Below, one piece after another: positions 1 to 8,524 of a stretch of DNA of 64,000 nucleotides. The position numbers and the translations under genes are program-made. Source of the stretch: Candidatus Villigracilis adiacens (GTDB lineage Bacteria; Chloroflexota; Anaerolineae; Anaerolineales; Villigracilaceae); contig JADJBU010000022.1 in NCBI GenBank assembly GCA_016703605.1, positions 248,001-312,000 on the forward strand. The letters run 5' to 3'. Under the pieces are notes generated by a model. The model made no database searches. It saw only the letters and a list, made by a program, of their open reading frames with translations, and was not told the DNA's origin. Each line of letters opens with the position of its first letter. Position 1 is the first letter of the stretch.

Positions 1-301
1 AAGGCGAAACCGCGTTCTTGTCGCGCGTCTGGGCGGCGGGGATGAGGTACATCTCCGGGTAATGCTTGTCGCGGATCATCGCCTGCTTGAGTTTGCAGCG
101 CCCTTCGATGACGTCCACAATGTCGTAGACGATTCGGTTCTCGAGACCCATCACCACGTCGAGGTTCCGCAAGCCAATATCGCCGTCAATGCAGACGACC
201 CGTTTGCCGTCCATGGCGAGCGCGGTGGCAAGGTTGGCGACCGCGGTGGTCTTGCCCACGCCGCCTTTTCCGGAGGTAACAGTAAATACTTGTGCGGTCA
301 T
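1..301 (-). CDS. minD: Septum site-determining ATPase MinD (partial, C-terminus outside window)
   Basis: MinD is a membrane-binding ATPase that recruits MinC and so keeps FtsZ rings away from wrong sites. About the first 100 codons lie in the window and the gene runs off the left edge. The start ATG is the complement of 299-301. Translation by eye gives the deviant Walker A motif SGKGGVGKTT at residues 10-19, then DGDIGLRNLD and MGLENRIVYD, which are typical of MinD rather than ParA. It begins one base after the minC stop (TGA-T-ATG), so the two are probably translationally coupled. Whether minE or another topology factor follows cannot be seen. Confidence 0.93.
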   Translation of the reverse strand, partial: MTAQVFTVTSGKGGVGKTTAVANLATALAMDGKRVVCIDGDIGLRNLDVVMGLENRIVYDIVDVIEGRCKLKQAMIRDKHYPEMYLIPAAQTRDKNAVSP

Positions 302-302
302 A

Positions 303-1013
303 TCATTTCCTGGGTGTGGTTTCGCCGGGATGCCAGAGTTCGGCTTGCAGTTTGCCGTCCTTGTTGATGCTGGCAACCTCGGGTCTTGGGTCTTTTTGCG
401 GTTTCAACGAGGCGGATGTTTCGCCCGCGATGCGGATCTGATTGGCGGAAAGGTCGAGTGCGCAGATGAACGCCTCGCGGCTGCCTTTTGCGCCCGCATG
501 GATCACGCCTCTCACCCGTCCCCAAACGATGACGTTCCCATCGGCTATGATCTCCGCCCCGGGGTTGACATCGCCATAAACGACCACATGACCGGGGTAT
601 TCGATGCGCGTGCCCGAGCGGACGGTTTTGGCAACGAATAGGGCAGTATCGTCCGGGATGGTTTCAAGCACATGGCGCGATTCTTCGGGGCGGGGCTTGG
701 AAATGCGCGTGGCAAGTCCGAGGAGTTGGGCTGTGCTTTCGGTGGTCGGCGATTCGCTGACGACCGCCCAAAGGGTGATATTTCTCTCCGAGAGCCAGTC
801 GCGCAATTCGACAAGGTCGTTCACTTTCAGTATCTGCGTCCCCACATCCATGGCAAGCCGCGCTCCCTGAAAGAAAGCCGAACGCGCGGTGATCTGTTCC
901 ATGAGCGCGCCGCGCTGTTCCTCCCAGGGGGCGTCTGCAAAGGTCGCAAGCAGTCCGTCGCGTATGCCCTTGATTTGAACGATGGCTGTGGATGAATCCA
1001 TAATCATATTCAT
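303..1013 (-). CDS. minC: Septum site-determining protein MinC
   Basis: MinC is the FtsZ-polymer inhibitor delivered by MinD. The 236-residue protein has the usual two-part layout. The N-terminal domain (about residues 1-115) is poorly conserved. The C-terminal beta-helix (about 125-220) carries the family signature VRSGTRIEYPGHVVVYGDVN followed by GAEIIADGNVIVWGRVRG and a Gly/Ala-rich segment. Length is normal for the family. The first Met (1013) is used here; a second Met three codons later is possible. It follows mrdA by 42 bases and is followed by minD after one base, so division-site selection is co-transcribed with the elongation genes. Confidence 0.95.
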   Translation of the reverse strand: MNMIMDSSTAIVQIKGIRDGLLATFADAPWEEQRGALMEQITARSAFFQGARLAMDVGTQILKVNDLVELRDWLSERNITLWAVVSESPTTESTAQLLGLATRISKPRPEESRHVLETIPDDTALFVAKTVRSGTRIEYPGHVVVYGDVNPGAEIIADGNVIVWGRVRGVIHAGAKGSREAFICALDLSANQIRIAGETSASLKPQKDPRPEVASINKDGKLQAELWHPGETTPRK

Positions 1014-1055
1014 TCAGGTTTCGATGTGGAATTATACCTGATGAACTTCCGGGTT

Positions 1056-3305
1056 TCACGGCAGCGGTGCGCCGGGCGCGCCTCGGGCGATATCGAGCGC
1101 CTTGATTTCGAAATATGACTTGATAACCCTTGCCACCATCGGTCCCGCCACGCTTGCGCCTTCGCCGCCGTTGTAGGCAAAGGCGATCACAGCGATCTCC
1201 GGGTCGTCGAAGGGCGCGTACGCCAGCGTCCACGAATGGGTGGGCCATGCGCCAAATTGACAACGCTCCGCGGCGCGGGCAACATCGTCGCAGTACTCAG
1301 CGGTTCCGGTCTTGCCCGCAACGGCGATCGGGAAATCGAGAAACAGGTCGTACAGGGTGCCGAAGGCAGGGTCGGTGACAGCCAGCCTCGTCCCCGCGCG
1401 GACAGCCTGCATCGTCTCCGGTTCGACCACCTTGAAATCATCGATCAGGGCGCAATAGGGTCCCTCGCAGGAATATTCCTGGATAAGCGGATCGACAGTA
1501 ATGTCCCATTTCATATTTGGCGTATAGGGCGAAATTTGATAACTGCCGGGCGTTTCGAAATCGGTCACAGTGAAATCTTCGGGGTTGAACCACATCGGCA
1601 CGACATTTCCATCCTCGTCCGTAACCTGCCGCACGACGGTCGGCTGCATGACCTTGCCGCTGTTCGCCACCGTCATGCCAGACATCAGGACCTGCAAGGG
1701 GGTTGCCAGCACATAGCCCTGACCCACGCTGGCAATATACGTATCGCCCGTGGACCAGTTCTCGCCCGTGTTGATGCGCTTCCATTGCGGGTCAGGGATC
1801 AGCCCGTCCTGTTCGCCGGGAAGTTGTATCCCCGAGGTCTGGTCGTAGCCAATTGCCCGGGCGTACTGTTGCAAACGCTCAATGCCCAGCCCCTGCGGGA
1901 TTTCATCCTCAAAGCCGCCGCCCAGTTTATAAAAACAAACGTTGCTCGAGTAGGCAATGCATTGCAGGAAACTGATCGCGCCGAAGCCTTCGGGGTTCTG
2001 ATCGAAGATGTGATCGACGAACGGGCGCGTATTGCGGTCGGTGCATTGATCGGTGGGATTAAAGCGCTCACAAAGCAGCAACTGACCCGGCGCAAGGACA
2101 ATATCATCCAAATCCACCACCCCTTCATTGAACGCCCCCGTGGCTGTCGATAGCTTGAAGGTGGAGCCCGGCGGGTATTCAGCGGAGATGGCATTGTTCA
2201 ACAAAGGCTTGCGTGGGTCCTGACTCAACTGCTCATAGTAATAGGCGGGAATAAAACGACTCAAACGGTTGTTCTCATAGGTCGGGTAGGAGACCATTGC
2301 AAGAATTTCGCCGGTCTTGGGGTTCATGGCAATGATCACGCCGCTGGAAATGCGAACCTGTCCGAAGTAGGTATTCCAGAATTCAATCTCTTCCAGCAGG
2401 GTCGCCTCGGCGGCAGCTTGCAGGCGCGTGTCTATGGTGAGATGGACGTTATAGCCGGGGACCGGCGCAATGGGCGGCTCGAGATTGCGAATCTCCTGCC
2501 CGGCAACGTCCACCTGGATAACGCGCAGTCCGTTGCGCCCGGCAAGAATATCTTGAAGGGAGGTTTCGACGCCGGCATAACCGATCTTGTCGCGGTTGGG
2601 AATAAAGCCCTTTGCGCTCAACTCCTCCTCCAACGACGCGGGGATGGGGCCCAAAAAGCCGATGATGTGGGAGGTCAACGAGCCGGTGGGATAATCGCGA
2701 ATCGGTTCGATCTCGACGCTGACTCCGGGCCAATCCATTTTCTTTTCCTCGACGACCCGGGCGATATCCTCCGAGACGTTGCATTGGATTTTCACGGAAC
2801 TGTACGGCGCAAGCGTATCCTGCAACGCCACCAACTGGCCGATGCTCGGACCCGGCACGCAGGCAGCGAATAGTTTTGCCTCTTCCAGCGATTCTTCCGT
2901 CATCAAACCGCCGGGCACTCCCAAAATCAAGCCCTCGGTGGGCGTGTCTTCATTTACAAAACTTCCAACAGGAACACCAACCAGTTCCGATAACTCACGA
3001 TAAATTCGCTGGATATCAGAGTCGTCCTCCGGCAGGTTGGCGGGTGTGACAACCACATTGTACGAGGCGATGTTTCTTGCAAGGATGTAGCCGTTGCGAT
3101 CGTAGATGATGCCGCGCGGCGCGGGGATGCTGACGTCGAGGGTGAAATTATCGACGGCGCGCTCGCGGTATTGGTTGCCGTCCAGCAATTGCAGGTTAAC
3201 CAAGCGTGAGACAAACCCGGCAAGCGTAAGGGTCACTACAACGTAGATCAGACCCAGCCGCCACGGCTCGAAACGCAGGGGGCGCGATTGGGAGCCCGCG
3301 CTCAT
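1056..3305 (-). CDS. mrdA: Penicillin-binding protein 2 (elongation-specific transpeptidase)
   Basis: Class B penicillin-binding protein that cross-links peptidoglycan during side-wall elongation. The 749-residue protein has an N-terminal membrane anchor (about residues 17-38), a dimerisation domain with PRGIIYDRNG, and a transpeptidase domain. The catalytic serine is S381 in STFK, the SxN motif is S453-S-N455, and KTG starts at K665. The open frame extends upstream through mreD, but the start at 3305 is chosen because its ATGA overlaps the mreD stop by 4 bases and the sequence from there begins as PBP2 normally does. It is slightly longer than many PBP2 proteins. It lies between mreD and minC, so it is probably the partner of the MreBCD system. 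Confidence 0.94.
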   Translation of the reverse strand: MSAGSQSRPLRFEPWRLGLIYVVVTLTLAGFVSRLVNLQLLDGNQYRERAVDNFTLDVSIPAPRGIIYDRNGYILARNIASYNVVVTPANLPEDDSDIQRIYRELSELVGVPVGSFVNEDTPTEGLILGVPGGLMTEESLEEAKLFAACVPGPSIGQLVALQDTLAPYSSVKIQCNVSEDIARVVEEKKMDWPGVSVEIEPIRDYPTGSLTSHIIGFLGPIPASLEEELSAKGFIPNRDKIGYAGVETSLQDILAGRNGLRVIQVDVAGQEIRNLEPPIAPVPGYNVHLTIDTRLQAAAEATLLEEIEFWNTYFGQVRISSGVIIAMNPKTGEILAMVSYPTYENNRLSRFIPAYYYEQLSQDPRKPLLNNAISAEYPPGSTFKLSTATGAFNEGVVDLDDIVLAPGQLLLCERFNPTDQCTDRNTRPFVDHIFDQNPEGFGAISFLQCIAYSSNVCFYKLGGGFEDEIPQGLGIERLQQYARAIGYDQTSGIQLPGEQDGLIPDPQWKRINTGENWSTGDTYIASVGQGYVLATPLQVLMSGMTVANSGKVMQPTVVRQVTDEDGNVVPMWFNPEDFTVTDFETPGSYQISPYTPNMKWDITVDPLIQEYSCEGPYCALIDDFKVVEPETMQAVRAGTRLAVTDPAFGTLYDLFLDFPIAVAGKTGTAEYCDDVARAAERCQFGAWPTHSWTLAYAPFDDPEIAVIAFAYNGGEGASVAGPMVARVIKSYFEIKALDIARGAPGAPLP

Positions 3306-3802
3306 ACCTGGTCCTCGAGCGGGTAAACCCAATGGGATAATTCGCGCATGGATGAGTAGATGGGAATGGAAAGAAGCATATTTAACAACAGGCTGGGAAG
3401 GGTGATCAAGCCCATCACTTCGCCGAAGGCAAAGGATGCGCCCAGAAATCTCAATACGATGAAGGAAAGGGCGTGAAAGAACAGGGTGCCAAAGAAAACA
3501 ACGCTGAACATTGCCAGCAGGGGAGCCTGCCAGACCCGGCGTTGCAGCACGCGCGCAAGGAACAGAACCCCAAAATATCCCATGATGATGACGGCGAGCG
3601 GCAGGTTCGAGACAAACCCAAGCAGCAGGCAGGTCACCGCGCCCCAATGCCACGCGGAATCGACTCGCTCCTGCAGAGACCATGCGGCAAGCAGAACGAG
3701 CAGCAGGTCGGCATACCCGGAAAGCAACCGCACCTGGCTGACAACCGAGGATTGCAGGATCACGCCCAGGATCAATAAAGGGAAGGCGATCAGGTTACGC
3801 AT
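3302..3802 (-). CDS. mreD: Rod shape-determining membrane protein MreD
   Basis: Small integral membrane protein of the elongasome, linking MreC to the rest of the complex. The 166-residue product is almost entirely hydrophobic with about five predicted membrane segments and the family-like start in which a short basic stretch is followed by a long hydrophobic run. Identity rests on membrane topology, length and strict synteny: it starts 6 bases after the mreC stop and overlaps mrdA by 4 bases. Sequence conservation of MreD is low in general, so position is the main evidence. Confidence 0.9.
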   Translation of the reverse strand: MRNLIAFPLLILGVILQSSVVSQVRLLSGYADLLLVLLAAWSLQERVDSAWHWGAVTCLLLGFVSNLPLAVIIMGYFGVLFLARVLQRRVWQAPLLAMFSVVFFGTLFFHALSFIVLRFLGASFAFGEVMGLITLPSLLLNMLLSIPIYSSMRELSHWVYPLEDQV

Positions 3803-3808
3803 GGGATG

Positions 3809-4651
3809 TCATGGGATGGGGGTCGTCACCGGCTCGAGCGGGGTGATATCCACCGGGCGGAAGTTGGTGATGACCAGTACGATCTCGAGGCGGGAAAAAT
3901 CAACGGCGGGTTGAACCGTCGCCTGTTGAAACAACTCGAATTCGAGGGAACGAACCGTGACCACCTGTCCAATGATGAGGTCTGCCGGGTATCCGCCGCC
4001 CAAGCCCGAAGTCAGGATCAGGTCTCCCGCTTCGACCGTTGCGTTCTGCGAGATCAGGTCGAGGGAAACGTCGCCTGTGACCGACCCATACAAAACGGCG
4101 GTGGTATCGGCGTTCTGCAAATAAACATTGACCGAGGATGCGGGGTCGGTAATCAATTGCACGCGCGCGGCATCGGCAATAACGGCATCCACGCGCCCGA
4201 CCAAGCCCTGGTTTGTGACCACGGGCATCCCGCGCCGGATGTCGTCGTTGGAACCGCGGTTGATGATGATGTAATGCAGAAAGGGGCTTGGGTCGCGCCC
4301 GATGACGGAGGCGGCTTTATAGGTGCTTTCGGGGTTCGAGCGCGAAAAATCGACCAGGGCGGCGAGGATTTCGGTTTCATTCACGCGTTGCTGTAATTCG
4401 ATCAGTTGCGCCTGCAATTGGGATACCTGCGCTTCGAGTTCGGCGTTGCGCTGCCGCAGGGTGACGATGTCGCGCGGCGCGGTGACAAAATCCTGGAAGC
4501 CGACGAAGCGGCTTGTGATCCAGCTTTGGATGTCGACCAGCGCAGCGGTAAGCCCGCGGGAGGCGGAGCCAAACGCGCCGCCAAATGCAAGCACAAGAAT
4601 GCCGCCGACGACCAGGAATACGATTGTCGTTTGAAGGGAGCGGGAATTCAT
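3809..4651 (-). CDS. mreC: Rod shape-determining protein MreC
   Basis: Bitopic periplasm- or wall-facing scaffold of the elongasome that contacts PBP2. The 280-residue protein has one N-terminal membrane segment (about residues 10-28), a coiled coil (about 60-95, LRQRNAELEAQVSQLQAQL) and a beta-rich C-terminal domain containing the family pattern ASVIGRDPSPFLHYIIINRG and GLVGRVDAV. The end is slightly Thr/Pro-rich, as are many exported proteins in this window. It sits 111 bases after mreB and 6 bases before mreD. Confidence 0.95.
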   Translation of the reverse strand: MNSRSLQTTIVFLVVGGILVLAFGGAFGSASRGLTAALVDIQSWITSRFVGFQDFVTAPRDIVTLRQRNAELEAQVSQLQAQLIELQQRVNETEILAALVDFSRSNPESTYKAASVIGRDPSPFLHYIIINRGSNDDIRRGMPVVTNQGLVGRVDAVIADAARVQLITDPASSVNVYLQNADTTAVLYGSVTGDVSLDLISQNATVEAGDLILTSGLGGGYPADLIIGQVVTVRSLEFELFQQATVQPAVDFSRLEIVLVITNFRPVDITPLEPVTTPIP

Positions 4652-4762
4652 TCCAGTTCTTTCGATGCCCGGCGCAACCGGCGTGAATGGGGAATCATCG
4701 CCGATAAGAATACCATAACTGATTGTTCTGGATTAAAGGGAGGTGAGCGGGGGATGAAGGGG

Positions 4763-5830
4763 TCAGACGTGGCGCGTGCTGCCGCGTTCAAGCCCGATCA
4801 GGTAGCGGGTCAGGTTTTCCAGGTCTTCGAAGACGAGCGCCGCGCCGCGCGCCACGCAGGTGAGCGGGTCTTCCGCCACCCATACCCGCAGTTTTAATTC
4901 GTCGGTCAGGCGTTCGGCGAGTCCTTGTAGCAGGGCGCCGCCGCCGGAAAGGCAGATGCCGATATCCATCAGGTCGGATACGATCTCAGGCGGGATTTCA
5001 TCCAGCGCGTCGCGCACCGTATCGATGATGACTTGCACCGACCCGGATAGCGCCTCGCGGATCTCGACCGAGGATACTTCCACTGTTTCGGGCAGACCTG
5101 TTACCAGGTTGCGTCCGCGTACTTCCATTGTCTTTTCAGGCTGTAATGGATACGCCGAGCCGATCTGCCATTTGATCTGTTCGGCAATGCCCGCGCCGAC
5201 AAGGAGGTTGTATTTGTTGCGTAGGTATTGCAGGATGTCCTGGTCCATTTCGTCGCCGGCGACGCGCAATGAACGCGACGCGACCACGCCGCCAGTGGAC
5301 ATGACCGCCACTTCGGTGGTGCCGCCGCCGATATCCACCACCATCGAGCCGCGCACTTCGGCGATGGGAAGCCCGGCTCCGATGGCCGCCGCGATGGGTT
5401 CTTCGATCAGCATTGCCATCCGCGCGCCAGACGCCATGACGGCATCGTAGACCGCGCGTTTTTCAACCTCTGTTACGCCGGTGGGTAAGCCGATGATAAC
5501 CCGCGGACGCGGCAGGGGGACGACGCTTTGTTCATGAACCTTGCCGATGAAATATTCGAGCATGACGCGCGTGACATCGAACTCCGCAATGACCCCGTCG
5601 CGGATGGGGCGCACCACCATTACGTTGGCGGGGGCGCGTCCGACCATCTCCTTGGCTTCCAGCCCAATGGCGAGCGGCTGGCGCAATTTCTTGTCCACAC
5701 TCACCCAGGACGGCTCGTTGATGACGATCCCCTTCCCGCGCACATGCACAAGCGTATTGGCAGTGCCAAGGTCAATGGCGATATCCAGTGAAAAAAGGCC
5801 TAACAGCCAGTTGATTGGGTTGAAGGCCAA
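4763..5830 (-). CDS. mreB: Actin-like cell shape protein MreB
   Basis: Actin homologue that forms membrane-bound filaments guiding wall synthesis. The 355-residue protein has the phosphate-1 loop DIAIDLGTANT, the phosphate-2 motif VVDIGGGTTEVAV and the adenosine motif CLSGGGALLQGL, all well conserved, and an N-terminal hydrophobic stretch (NPINWLLGLFSL) that may bind the membrane. The start codon is TTG (complement of 5828-5830), supported by AGGAG seven bases upstream. It is the first gene of the mreB-mreC-mreD-mrdA-minC-minD run and is divergent from degV, with a 133-base gap holding both promoters. Confidence 0.96.
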   Translation of the reverse strand: MAFNPINWLLGLFSLDIAIDLGTANTLVHVRGKGIVINEPSWVSVDKKLRQPLAIGLEAKEMVGRAPANVMVVRPIRDGVIAEFDVTRVMLEYFIGKVHEQSVVPLPRPRVIIGLPTGVTEVEKRAVYDAVMASGARMAMLIEEPIAAAIGAGLPIAEVRGSMVVDIGGGTTEVAVMSTGGVVASRSLRVAGDEMDQDILQYLRNKYNLLVGAGIAEQIKWQIGSAYPLQPEKTMEVRGRNLVTGLPETVEVSSVEIREALSGSVQVIIDTVRDALDEIPPEIVSDLMDIGICLSGGGALLQGLAERLTDELKLRVWVAEDPLTCVARGAALVFEDLENLTRYLIGLERGSTRHV

Positions 5831-5963
5831 AATCGGCTCCTATGCTTCGGGGATGGGTTCAGGTAAAACGCGAGGTCATTATACCATGAGGGGAAATCCG
5901 CCCTTTTTTTCAATCGCGGCTCAAACGGGGTAAAATTCGGAAAATTTTCAACCGGAGGAATTT

Positions 5964-6815
5964 ATGCCCAAGTTTGCCATTGTTACAGACAGCACATCCT
6001 ACATCCCGACGGATCTTGCCCAAAAGCACGGGATCACGATCACGCCCCAGGTTTTGATCTGGGAGGAAAGGACCTATCGCGACGGCGTGGATATTCAGCC
6101 AGCGGAATTCTATGCCAGGTTGAAGACCGCCAAAGTCATGCCGTCCACTTCGCAGGTCTCGCCCGCCACAATGCAGGAGGTTTTTGAAGGCATTGTTAAC
6201 AAGGGTCTTTCAGCCCTGGGCGTTTTTATTTCATCGAAACTTTCAGGCACGCTTCAATCGGCGATACAGGCAAAGGATATGATGGGTAGCGCGGGCGAAA
6301 AAGTCACCCTCGTGGACAGTCAATCCACAGCCATGGGGCTTGGCTTTCACGCGCTTGCCGCAGCGCGGGCAATGGAAGCGGGCGCGAGTCTCGAAGATTG
6401 CGCGGCGCTGGCGGCCAGGGCGCATGAACGGTCGGGGGTTTACTTTGCCGTGGATACGCTCGAGTTTCTGCATCGCGGCGGGCGCATCGGCAGTGCGCAG
6501 CGTTTCATCGGTTCGGCGTTGAACCTTAAACCGATCCTGGCAGTGACAGGTGGAAAGGTGGAAGGGATCGAGCGCATCCGTACCAAGGGCAAGGCGCATG
6601 ACCGGGTTCTCGAGCTGGTTGCCGAACAGGTTAACGGTAAATCAAATATCCGCATTGCCACATTACATGCGAATGCGGCTGACGACGCAAAGAAACTACT
6701 CGACCGCGCCGCGGCGGAAGTATCGCCGGTGGAAAGCCTTTTCACCGAGGTCAGCCCGGTGGTCGGGACTCATGCCGGTCCCGGTACGGTTGGGCTGGCG
6801 TACATGTTCGATTGA
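5964..6815 (+). CDS. DegV family fatty-acid-binding protein
   Basis: DegV/FakB-type proteins bind a fatty acid in a deep pocket; in Firmicutes they present it to the kinase FakA for phosphorylation. The 283-residue protein begins with the family motif IVTDSTSYIP, has the central GLSALGVFISSKLSGT and VTLVDSQSTAMGLG segments, and ends with HAGPGTVGLAYMF, which matches the C-terminal ligand-binding signature. A strong ribosome site (GGAGG) lies seven bases before ATG. No FakA gene is adjacent, so the acyl-phosphate role is an inference from the family. Confidence 0.93.
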   Translation: MPKFAIVTDSTSYIPTDLAQKHGITITPQVLIWEERTYRDGVDIQPAEFYARLKTAKVMPSTSQVSPATMQEVFEGIVNKGLSALGVFISSKLSGTLQSAIQAKDMMGSAGEKVTLVDSQSTAMGLGFHALAAARAMEAGASLEDCAALAARAHERSGVYFAVDTLEFLHRGGRIGSAQRFIGSALNLKPILAVTGGKVEGIERIRTKGKAHDRVLELVAEQVNGKSNIRIATLHANAADDAKKLLDRAAAEVSPVESLFTEVSPVVGTHAGPGTVGLAYMFD

Positions 6816-6868
6816 CCCGCCTTAGGCGAGTTTCTTAAATCTTAAACTGACCTTACGCGATTTCGTCC

Positions 6869-6966
6869 GTAGGGGCGACCCGTCAAGGTATAACCCTGAG
6901 CCAAACAATAAGAATGGGTCGCCCGTTACCAAAAGTTTTTACAAAATGCGGCTGGGTCGCCCCTAC
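6869..6966. repeat. 98-bp inverted-repeat element
   Basis: A perfect 13-bp inverted repeat, GTAGGGGCGACCC (6869-6881) and its complement (6954-6966), bounds an AT-richer centre that holds a further GGGTCGCCCG copy of the arm (6915-6924 region). No target duplication is visible. It could be a non-autonomous element or a complex terminator of degV. Confidence 0.6.
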
Positions 6967-7135
6967 TGCGCAAGGTGAGATCTTAAAACAAGTGCAATTG
7001 GTGGTGGTTCTTTGTACATGAAGTAAGTCGGAATGGTATTCCGATTTACGGACGCCATCATTTCACCCGAACCACTATCCAAGTTGCGACAGAGAGCGGG
7101 GTTGCCTTCAGTGGGGGCAAATATCAATGGACAGT

Positions 7136-7256
7136 AAACAGGCTCCGGCTGGGTGTGTGCAGGCAAAACATGTCAGGCACGGAGTCGAAAGTCGGGAGAT
7201 TTTGCAGTCCACATTGACAACCTTTGCTTGCACACGGTTGGGTCCGGAGCCTGTTT
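7136..7256. terminator. Hairpin with its loop split by an inserted element
   Basis: AAACAGGCTCCGG at 7136-7148 is exactly complementary to CCGGAGCCTGTTT at 7244-7256. If the 81-bp insert and one copy of the 8-bp duplication are removed, the arms close over a 6-base loop and form a bidirectional terminator-like hairpin ending in T-runs. It lies 30 bases upstream of udk. Confidence 0.7.
7155..7235. mobile_element. Miniature inverted-repeat element, family A, short form
   Basis: An 81-bp element with ends GTGTGCAGGCAA and TTGCTTGCACAC (11 of 12 inverted matches). It is flanked by GGCTGGGT (7147-7154) and GGTTGGGT (7236-7243), a probable 8-bp target duplication with one change. Its two end segments match the family A copies at 58106-58265 and 63800-63957, but about 80 bases of the centre are missing. 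No coding capacity. Confidence 0.75.
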
Positions 7257-7273
7257 CATTTCCATCCAACGGG

Positions 7274-7279
7274 TATAAT
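7274..7279 (+). promoter_or_regulatory. -10 box of udk, probably leaderless
   Basis: A perfect TATAAT ends 7 bases before the ATG at 7287 and there is no Shine-Dalgarno sequence between them. A normal start site would fall on or next to the ATG. Confidence 0.65.
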
Positions 7280-7286
7280 CGCGGGC

Positions 7287-7910
7287 ATGATGCAGAAAAT
7301 CCCATTGGTGATCGGAATTGCAGGCGGGTCAGGTTCGGGAAAGTCCACCGTTGCCCAGGAGATTCTTCGCAGGGTGGGGACGGGACACATTGCCTATCTC
7401 CAGCATGATTCGTATTACAAGGACCTGCGCGTGATGAAGGCGGCGCAGCATTCGGATGTAAATTTCGATCACCCGGACGCGCTCGAAACCGAATTGTTGA
7501 TCCAGCATATCATCATGCTCCGGGATTTCAAGCCAATCCAGATTCCCATTTACGATTTCCCGACCGACAGCAGAAAAAACGAAACCGTCACGGTGGAGCC
7601 GCGCAATGTGATCCTCGTTGAGGGGATTTTGCTTTACGCCGAGCCGGAACTGCGGAGGTTGTTCGACGTTCGGATTTTTGTGGACACCGATGCGGATATC
7701 CGCTTCATCCGCCGCCTGAAACGGGACATCACCGAACGCGGACGCAGCACTGAATCTGTGATCGAGCAATACCTGGCAACCGTGCGCCCGGCGCACCTTG
7801 ATTTCGTCGAACCTTCCAAGCGTTATGCCGATGTCATCATACCCGAAGGCGGGTTCAATACCGCCGCTCTTGACATGGTCACTGCAAGGATCGAATCATT
7901 GTTAAAGTAA
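7287..7910 (+). CDS. udk: Uridine kinase
   Basis: Phosphorylates uridine and cytidine to the monophosphates with ATP or GTP, in pyrimidine salvage. The 207-residue protein has the P-loop GGSGSGKST at residues 13-21, the DSYYKD motif, the FDHPDALET segment and the R(R)LKRDITERGRS lid region, all characteristic of uridine kinases. The frame is open further upstream through repeat sequence, but the start is placed at the ATG pair 7287/7290, directly after a TATAAT box. The absence of a ribosome site suggests a leaderless message. It stands alone between repeats and the cyclophilin gene. Confidence 0.94.
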   Translation: MMQKIPLVIGIAGGSGSGKSTVAQEILRRVGTGHIAYLQHDSYYKDLRVMKAAQHSDVNFDHPDALETELLIQHIIMLRDFKPIQIPIYDFPTDSRKNETVTVEPRNVILVEGILLYAEPELRRLFDVRIFVDTDADIRFIRRLKRDITERGRSTESVIEQYLATVRPAHLDFVEPSKRYADVIIPEGGFNTAALDMVTARIESLLK

Positions 7911-8014
7911 CTCACTTTATGAAGAACGTCCCGAAGGTTGAGTAGGAAATTTCATTGAACCATGAATCCTTCAGGACGGTGGGTGTTATCAGTCAAATAA
8001 AAAAGGAGAACCAA

Positions 8015-8524
8015 ATGGCAAAGCAATGGAGCAAGCCCCCTGAAATGCAGATCGACCCGAAGAAGACCTACCGCGCCCGCATGGAGACGGACAACGGTGC
8101 GATGGTGATCGAACTCTTCGCGGACAAGGCCCCGGTAACGGTGAATAACTTCGTCTTCCTCGCGCGCGAAGGCTACTATGACGGCGTTATTTTCCATCGC
8201 GTCATCGCCAATTTCATGGCGCAGGGCGGCGACCCGACAGGCACAGGGCGCGGCGGACCTGGTTATAAATTCCAGGATGAATTCCACCCCAGCCTGAAAC
8301 ACAGCAAACGCGGAATCCTCTCGATGGCGAACGCCGGACCCGGCACGAACGGTTCGCAGTTCTTCATCACGCATGGGCCGACGCCGCACCTCGATAACCG
8401 CCACACGGTCTTCGGTCAAATTGTGGAAGGCGAGGATGTTTTGATGTCGATTCCGGAGCGCGACCCTATGAATGTCGGCGCCCCGGCTGTGAAGATTCTC
8501 AGTGTCGCCATCGAAGAAAGTTAG
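8015..8524 (+). CDS. Cyclophilin-type peptidyl-prolyl cis-trans isomerase
   Basis: Catalyses proline cis-trans isomerisation during protein folding. The 169-residue protein has the cyclophilin core: FHRVIANFMAQGGDP with the catalytic Arg at R62, then GSQFFIT and HTVFGQIVEG. No signal peptide or membrane segment is visible, so it is probably cytoplasmic. The start ATG at 8015 is preceded by AAAAGGAG; an in-frame upstream ATG lacks a ribosome site and adds residues not typical of the family. Its 3' end overlaps the start of the VTT-domain gene by 23 bases. Confidence 0.93.
   Translation: MAKQWSKPPEMQIDPKKTYRARMETDNGAMVIELFADKAPVTVNNFVFLAREGYYDGVIFHRVIANFMAQGGDPTGTGRGGPGYKFQDEFHPSLKHSKRGILSMANAGPGTNGSQFFITHGPTPHLDNRHTVFGQIVEGEDVLMSIPERDPMNVGAPAVKILSVAIEES

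Larger units (their letters stand above)
6816..7286. other. Intergenic region rich in inverted repeats, no gene
   Basis: No credible coding region is seen in this 471-base gap between degV and udk. It contains an inverted-repeat element (6869-6966), a short unrelated spacer, and a hairpin (7136-7256) whose loop is interrupted by a miniature element (7155-7235). A TATAAT box lies just before udk. Confidence 0.7.

Noticed and set aside
1236..2153. A 305-codon plus-strand open frame
   Set aside because: It lies opposite mrdA, whose catalytic motifs are intact, and its product shows no family features.
6869..6966. Third miniature transposable family
   Set aside because: The 13-bp inverted ends are perfect, but there is only one copy here and no target duplication, so mobility is not supported.
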